Shown here in pieces: positions 59,326-64,000 of a DNA stretch of 64,000 nt; position 1 is the first letter of the stretch; every line of letters begins with the position of its first letter. Location of the stretch: the NCBI RefSeq assembly GCF_902686445.1, contig NC_062232.1, forward strand, positions 33,684,454 to 33,748,453, in the 5' to 3' direction. The notes below the pieces were generated by a model that was not told where the DNA came from, made no database searches, and worked only from the letters and a program-made list of their open reading frames with translations. A program made the position numbers and the translations under genes. The DNA comes from Sciurus carolinensis (taxonomy: Eukaryota > Chordata > Mammalia > Rodentia > Sciuridae).

Positions 59326-60139
59326 CTACAGGCCAACTTCATGCCCAACAGTCCTCTCAATGCATTTCCTAAGGATGCCTGAACTAACAGAGCTCAACAC
59401 TGAGCTGAAAACTACCTCCTTGAATTTTTATCTTCTATTTCTATCTAGAACAATACTTAATATTTCCTTTCATGTTGGCCAAATGAAAACATGGCACTTG
59501 GAAGACATCATGCACACACATGCCCTACATTTTCTTCATATTTCCACAGTTAATTTACTGTCTGGTTTTCAGTCTAGGAAACAGAACCAGATAATTACTG
59601 AGATGAGAAAATTGAAGCCTAGGTAAAGGTGGAGGCACTTACACACAGGAAAATGGCCAATAACTAAGAAAAGGTTTTTCTCTTAGACCCCATAGAAATG
59701 TTACCTCCCATGGCTAGTACAGTGGATTTCTATCAATGCCACCAACACTTAACTTATTAGCAACACACTCTCATCTCCTGAACTGAGTTTCACTGATATT
59801 TAGGCTATTCTAAGACTCCCCTCAATGGTGTCTTAGACTACCAAAGACCTCTCTCTGGGAAGATCTGCACCAACCCTATTGGGATGTCAATTTATCCAAA
59901 CCCACCTGAAACATGGGTAACGATACACCTGCAGAACTCAAAATACACTAGCTGCAAACATCCCTTTGACCAAGAAATCTAATAAAGATAAAACTTTAGT
60001 TATTAGTGAGTTCATTAAGTTCCTAATGATCATCATGTTCTTTTCTTTCTTAGGTATTTACACACCAACTATTAATCTGGTTAACAGCAATCTCCTTTGG
60101 AACTTCATTGAGCACTGAATAGACATTTCTCTAAGATAC

Positions 60140-61140
60140 ACAAATGGCCAACACAGACATGAAAAGATGTTCAACATCACTGGCCACCAGGAAAATGGAT
60201 ACTGGAGCCACCGTAAAATACTTCTTTGTACCTACAAGGATGGCTAGATTCAAAAAGTCAGATAACATGTGTTGGAAAGATGGGGAAAAACTGGAACCCT
60301 CATATATTGCTGGTGAGAATATAAAAATGCTGCAGTCAATTAATTCATTTGTTTATTTTGGTAACAGGGATTTAACCCAGGGGCGTCACATCCCAGCCCT
60401 TTTTATTTCTTATTTTTGAGACGGGGTCTCTGTATATTGCTTAGGGCCTCACTAAGTAGCTATGGCTGGTCTCAAACTTGCAATCCTCCTGCCTCAGACT
60501 CCAGAGTCACTGGGATTACAGGCGTGCACCACCACACCCAGCTGCAACCACTCTAGAAAGCAGTCTGGCAGTTTCCTCAAATGATTAAATATATATTTAT
60601 CATATGACCCTGATGCTCTACTCTTAGGTGTGCTCAAAACAAATAAAAAGCATATATTCATATAGAAACTTGTACATGATTATTTACAGCAGCATTATTC
60701 ATAATAGCCAAAAACTGAAAACAACTCAAACCCCTATTAACAAAGACAGATAACACAAAATGTATATCCATACAATTCAACTATAAAAAGGAATGAAGTA
60801 CTGATACATTCTACAACACAAGTGAACCTTGAAAACATTATAAAGAAGCCAGACCAAAAAAAAAACCCCATATATCATATGATCCCATTTATATGAAATG
60901 TTCACAACAGACAAATCCAGACACAAGAAGCAGATCAGTGGTTGCCTAGGGCTAGAGGAGATCTTGGGGGTGATAGCAAAAAGGTCTAGGTATTCTTTTT
61001 GAGGTGATAAGAACATTCTAAAATTGACTGTGGTATCAGATGCGCTAATCTGTAAATATAATAAAAATCATTGAATTATACTCTCTAAATGGGTGAGTTG
61101 TATGGTATATGTGAATTATATCTCAATCGATCTATTAAAG
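60140..61140 (+). mobile_element. L1 3' fragment, interrupted
   Basis: acaaatggccaacacagaca (ORF2 end), then after the SINE agcagcattattcataatag, ggttgcctagggctagagg and ttatatctcaatcgatct (3' end). Confidence 0.88.
60339..60540 (-). mobile_element. Composite B1-ID SINE nested in L1
   Basis: ggtaacagggatttaacccag to gcaccaccacacccagct. gctgcagtca / gctgcaacca flank it and the L1 resumes beyond. Confidence 0.9.
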
Positions 61141-61279
61141 GGAAAAAAGCTATGATAATGAGAGGTTTTTCTCTTTTCCATAGACAAAACATACTTAGAT
61201 TATATTACCACTACAGTTCTATAAACTGTGCAGTTACACAGAAGAACACACATAGTATGGCTCGTATCACTAAAGAGTG

Positions 61280-61478
61280 TTTTCCTCCAGTACTAGAAAC
61301 TGAACCCAGGGCCTTGTGAATACCAGGCAAGTGCTCCAGCACTGAGCTACATAACCAGCCCTTTCCTTTAAATTTTATTTTGAGACAGGGTCTCAAGAAG
61401 TTGTCCAGGCTGGCCTTGAACTTGTGATCCTCCTGCCTCAATCTCCTAAGTAGCTGGGACTACAGGCATGAGCCCACC
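61280..61478 (-). mobile_element. Composite B1-ID SINE (MEN type)
   Basis: ctgaacccagggccttgtga to gctgggactacaggcatg. Confidence 0.92.
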
Positions 61479-61917
61479 TAAGATCATTACGTATTAAGAA
61501 CCTCTGAGACCAGTTAAATGATCATTAGGTTGAGAACATAAGTGTCAAAATATGAACAAACCTCTTAATTGTCCAGTTGATGGACTTGATCCCTGACACA
61601 CACTTCCACGTCTATATTCACAAACAAAAATACTAAAACTTTCTGTAAGTCCAGTGTGGGACTTTATTTAGAATGTTACTTATTTGAACAGCAAATTCAG
61701 AAGAATGCTACATAGTACTATTCATTACTGAAAGATGACACAATGTAGCTTGATATCGAAACCAAGAGTTTCCAATTTGCTTGATAATGTTACGGAAGCA
61801 CGCAACTTAGTACTACTATCAAACGTGATTTCAATACCTATGGTATAATTAGGGATTTGATACCAGATTTGAAAAAACTGAACAACTGACTTTGATACAG
61901 CTCAGTAATGCCTAACT

Positions 61918-62081
61918 ATTTCTTTTTGACCCAGGGGCTCTTTACTACTGAGCCGCATCCCCCGTCATTTTTATTGAGACAAGGTCTCACTAAGTTGTGG
62001 AGCCTGGTCTTGAATTTGTGATCCTCCTGTCTCAGCCTCCCAAGTCATTGGGATTACATGCATGTGGCACCACACCCAGCT
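61918..62081 (-). mobile_element. Composite B1-ID SINE, shortened ID half
   Basis: Starts inside the ID half (gacccaggggctctttact). agtaatgcctaact / agtaatgccaaact flank it at 61904-61917 and 62082-62095. Confidence 0.9.
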
Positions 62082-62614
62082 AGTAATGCCAAACTTTTTA
62101 CTAAAGGTTTGAACATGTGTAATAAAATATCACCCCAAATTAACTAACTACTGAAAGAAATCTGAGACTTTTCAGAAATGCTATACCATATTGCTTCATT
62201 TAGGCCAAAACAGATTAATTAGACTTGCTGCCCAAATTTCCAAAACAATGAACTGTACACTTCAAACTTGGAATAAGCTTGTTTATATTAATATTCATAA
62301 CAAAAACTATCCTTTAAATTATGCCTTACAGTGTACAAAAGACTTTGTTTCTATATCAACAGATGACAAAGGATGAACAAATTTCCCCCATAAGGAAAAT
62401 TTAATATATGGTACAAAATATTCTCCCCCTAAACAAACCTTTGATCAGTATTATATAGGATATGGGTCTTCTCAAGGAAACCCAAAGTATGTGACTAGAT
62501 ACATCTTACAGAATTATTCCAGCCCTGCCATTGGCTGCCAGGGTTGGAATTGTGCAATGAAAATCAGGGTTGGTTTCATTTCTTTTCTTTTTTTAAGCTT
62601 AGAAAAAAACAGAA

Positions 62615-62830
62615 GCAGCCTGGTGCCGTGGCACATGCCTGTAATCCCAGCAGTTCAGGAGGCTGAGGCAGGAGGACCACGAGTTCAAAGCCAGCCTCAG
62701 CAACTTAGCAAGACCCTAAGCAACTTAGCAAGACCTTGTCTCTAAATAAAATACAAAATAGGGCTGAGGATGTGGTTCAGTGGTTGAGTGCCCCCGAGTT
62801 CAATCCCTGATACTCCCCAAAAAAACAAAA
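62615..62830 (+). mobile_element. Composite B1-ID SINE (MEN type)
   Basis: cagcctggtgccgtggcaca to gttcaatccctgatactcc plus A-tail. Confidence 0.92.
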
Positions 62831-63663
62831 GAAGAAGAATCTACATTCTAGAATTTAGAATTCTGAATTCTTTTGTAACTTCTTCTATGCTTTCATTCTG
62901 GCAACTTTCATATAAGTTCTGTCTAATGATAAGGAAATCCAGTGAAATAGAGGATAAGCAAACCCAGCAGGCTAAAACTGAGGTGAGATGTCAGGAAAAT
63001 TATATGCAGAAACATATGTGCAGAAATTATGTGCAGATTTCTTTCTGAAGTGGTATTTCATGGAACAGGCAAGCCCCCAAATAGATTTGCAGATATAAAA
63101 ACTGCTATAAAAATATTTTCAACTTAGCTTGTCAGGGTGCTAAAAATAAACTATTATGGTACCTCTACACTAGATAGCTGCTAATTTTAATTTATCCAGG
63201 AAGTCTTATAAACTTAAAGAGAATTTTTAAATCTCTTAAAATATAATTTAACCAATGTAAAGTTGTTTTTCTACTTTAACCTACGAAAACTGGTAACATT
63301 TTACAATGTCATTACATAAATGAATGGAAAAAAAAAAAAAAGGAATTTGAGCATTACTGTCAAACTTGGAGTATCTCCCCATTTTGCCCACTTCCCAAAT
63401 ATAACTGACAGCAGCCAGAAGTTTACTTGGCCTTGTAGAGTTGGGCCTAGAGAGCTGACCTCAATTAAAGTGGGTAAATGCTCTCATTATTTCAGGGGTT
63501 TAATTCATTTTATGATAATTACTTTACCCTTTCCAATATGAACTCCATTCTTCTCATTAGGAGTGACAGAAATAAAACAGGAGCAATTGTGTGCCTCACC
63601 TGTTAGCACCACACCATCATCCCCAAGTTATGAGCTCAGTGAGATCGCGCAAGATCCCTACTG

Positions 63664-63865
63664 GCCAGGCACGGTGGTGCATACCTATAATCCCAGCAAT
63701 TGGGGAAGTTGAGGCAGGATTGCAAATTGAGGCCAGCCTCAGCAACTCAGCAAGACTGTCTCAAAATAAACAATAAAACAAAAGGACTGGGGGTATAGCC
63801 AGTGGTAGAGCACCCCTGGTTCAGTCCTTTGTACCAAAACCAAAAGAAAACAAAAACAAAAAATA
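63664..63865 (+). mobile_element. Composite B1-ID SINE (MEN type)
   Basis: ggccaggcacggtggtgcat to tggttcagtcctttgtacc. 10-bp duplication atccctactg at 63654-63663 and 63866-63875. Confidence 0.93.
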
Positions 63866-64000
63866 ATCCCTACTGATGGTTTTCCTCCTTAACACTTCTT
63901 GAATATAGCTTATAACTTCTGGGGTGGGTAGATTTCAGCATCTTTGGCATATTTCACTGCATGTTGCTTCTTCAAATGCAAATGTGTGATTCCATGATCA

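Larger units (their letters stand above)
58742..64000 (-). other. MED14 upstream intron, partial
   Basis: The intron before W1 extends past the window edge. I searched the minus strand for the preceding exon, which should encode VKWANNAGKVEKC, and did not find it. Holds a MIR, an interrupted L1 and five MEN copies. 58742-59050, 59330-60140 and 62830-63650 are unassigned. Confidence 0.8.

Overview
This window is mammalian nuclear DNA, most likely from a squirrel-family rodent (ground squirrel, marmot, chipmunk or tree squirrel). The lineage call rests on the SINEs. There are about 25 tRNA-derived ID-type elements, recognisable by the A-box text ggctggggatatagctcag and the B-box text gggttcaatccccagcacc. 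There are also about 21 composite elements in which a 7SL-derived (B1-like) half is fused to an ID half, the architecture known as MEN/B1-dID in sciurids. Older MIR, L2, L1M, MaLR/ERVL-type LTR and hAT-Charlie-type copies are the usual placental background.

One gene accounts for all supported coding sequence: MED14 (Mediator complex subunit 14; CRSP2/TRAP170), on the minus strand. I located 28 coding exons between 58741 and 4084. Every one has an AG acceptor and a GT donor, and the reading phase closes across all 27 junctions. Joined, they are 4017 nt, i.e. 1338 codons plus a TAG stop. This equals residues 117-1454 of the 1454-residue human protein as I remember it, with no indel or stop, so the gene looks functional. 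The first exons (about 116 codons), the promoter and any CpG island lie beyond position 64000. Exons are numbered W1-W28 here in transcription order. If the gene has 31 exons as in human, W1 is exon 4.

Layout by falling coordinate (transcription order): 64000-58742 is part of an upstream intron with MIR, L1 and MEN copies. 58741-54133 holds exons W1-W7 in short introns, one of which (55761-56316) has the signals of a minor-spliceosome U12-type intron. 54132-40760 holds W8-W10 in long SINE/L1-rich introns. 40759-25913 holds W11-W18. 25912-11750 holds W19-W23, which encode the Pro/Ser/Gln-rich linker and the LXXLL motif. 11749-4084 holds W24-W28 and the conserved C-terminus. 4083 to roughly 1371 is the probable 3' UTR, nearly free of interspersed repeats, with a good proximal poly(A) signal near 3551. 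1-1370 is downstream flank with an ID, a 7SL SINE and a MIR.

No second protein-coding gene, RNA gene, CRISPR array or bacterial-type system is supported. The most unusual signals are the U12-type intron, a perfect 8-bp target duplication around an ancient hAT element, two same-strand ID insertions 107 bp apart with intact target duplications, a five-run G-quadruplex motif inside a composite SINE, a perfect 40-bp tandem duplication, a 23-bp palindrome with a nuclear-receptor-like IR3 core, and about a 2:1 excess of SINEs antisense to MED14.
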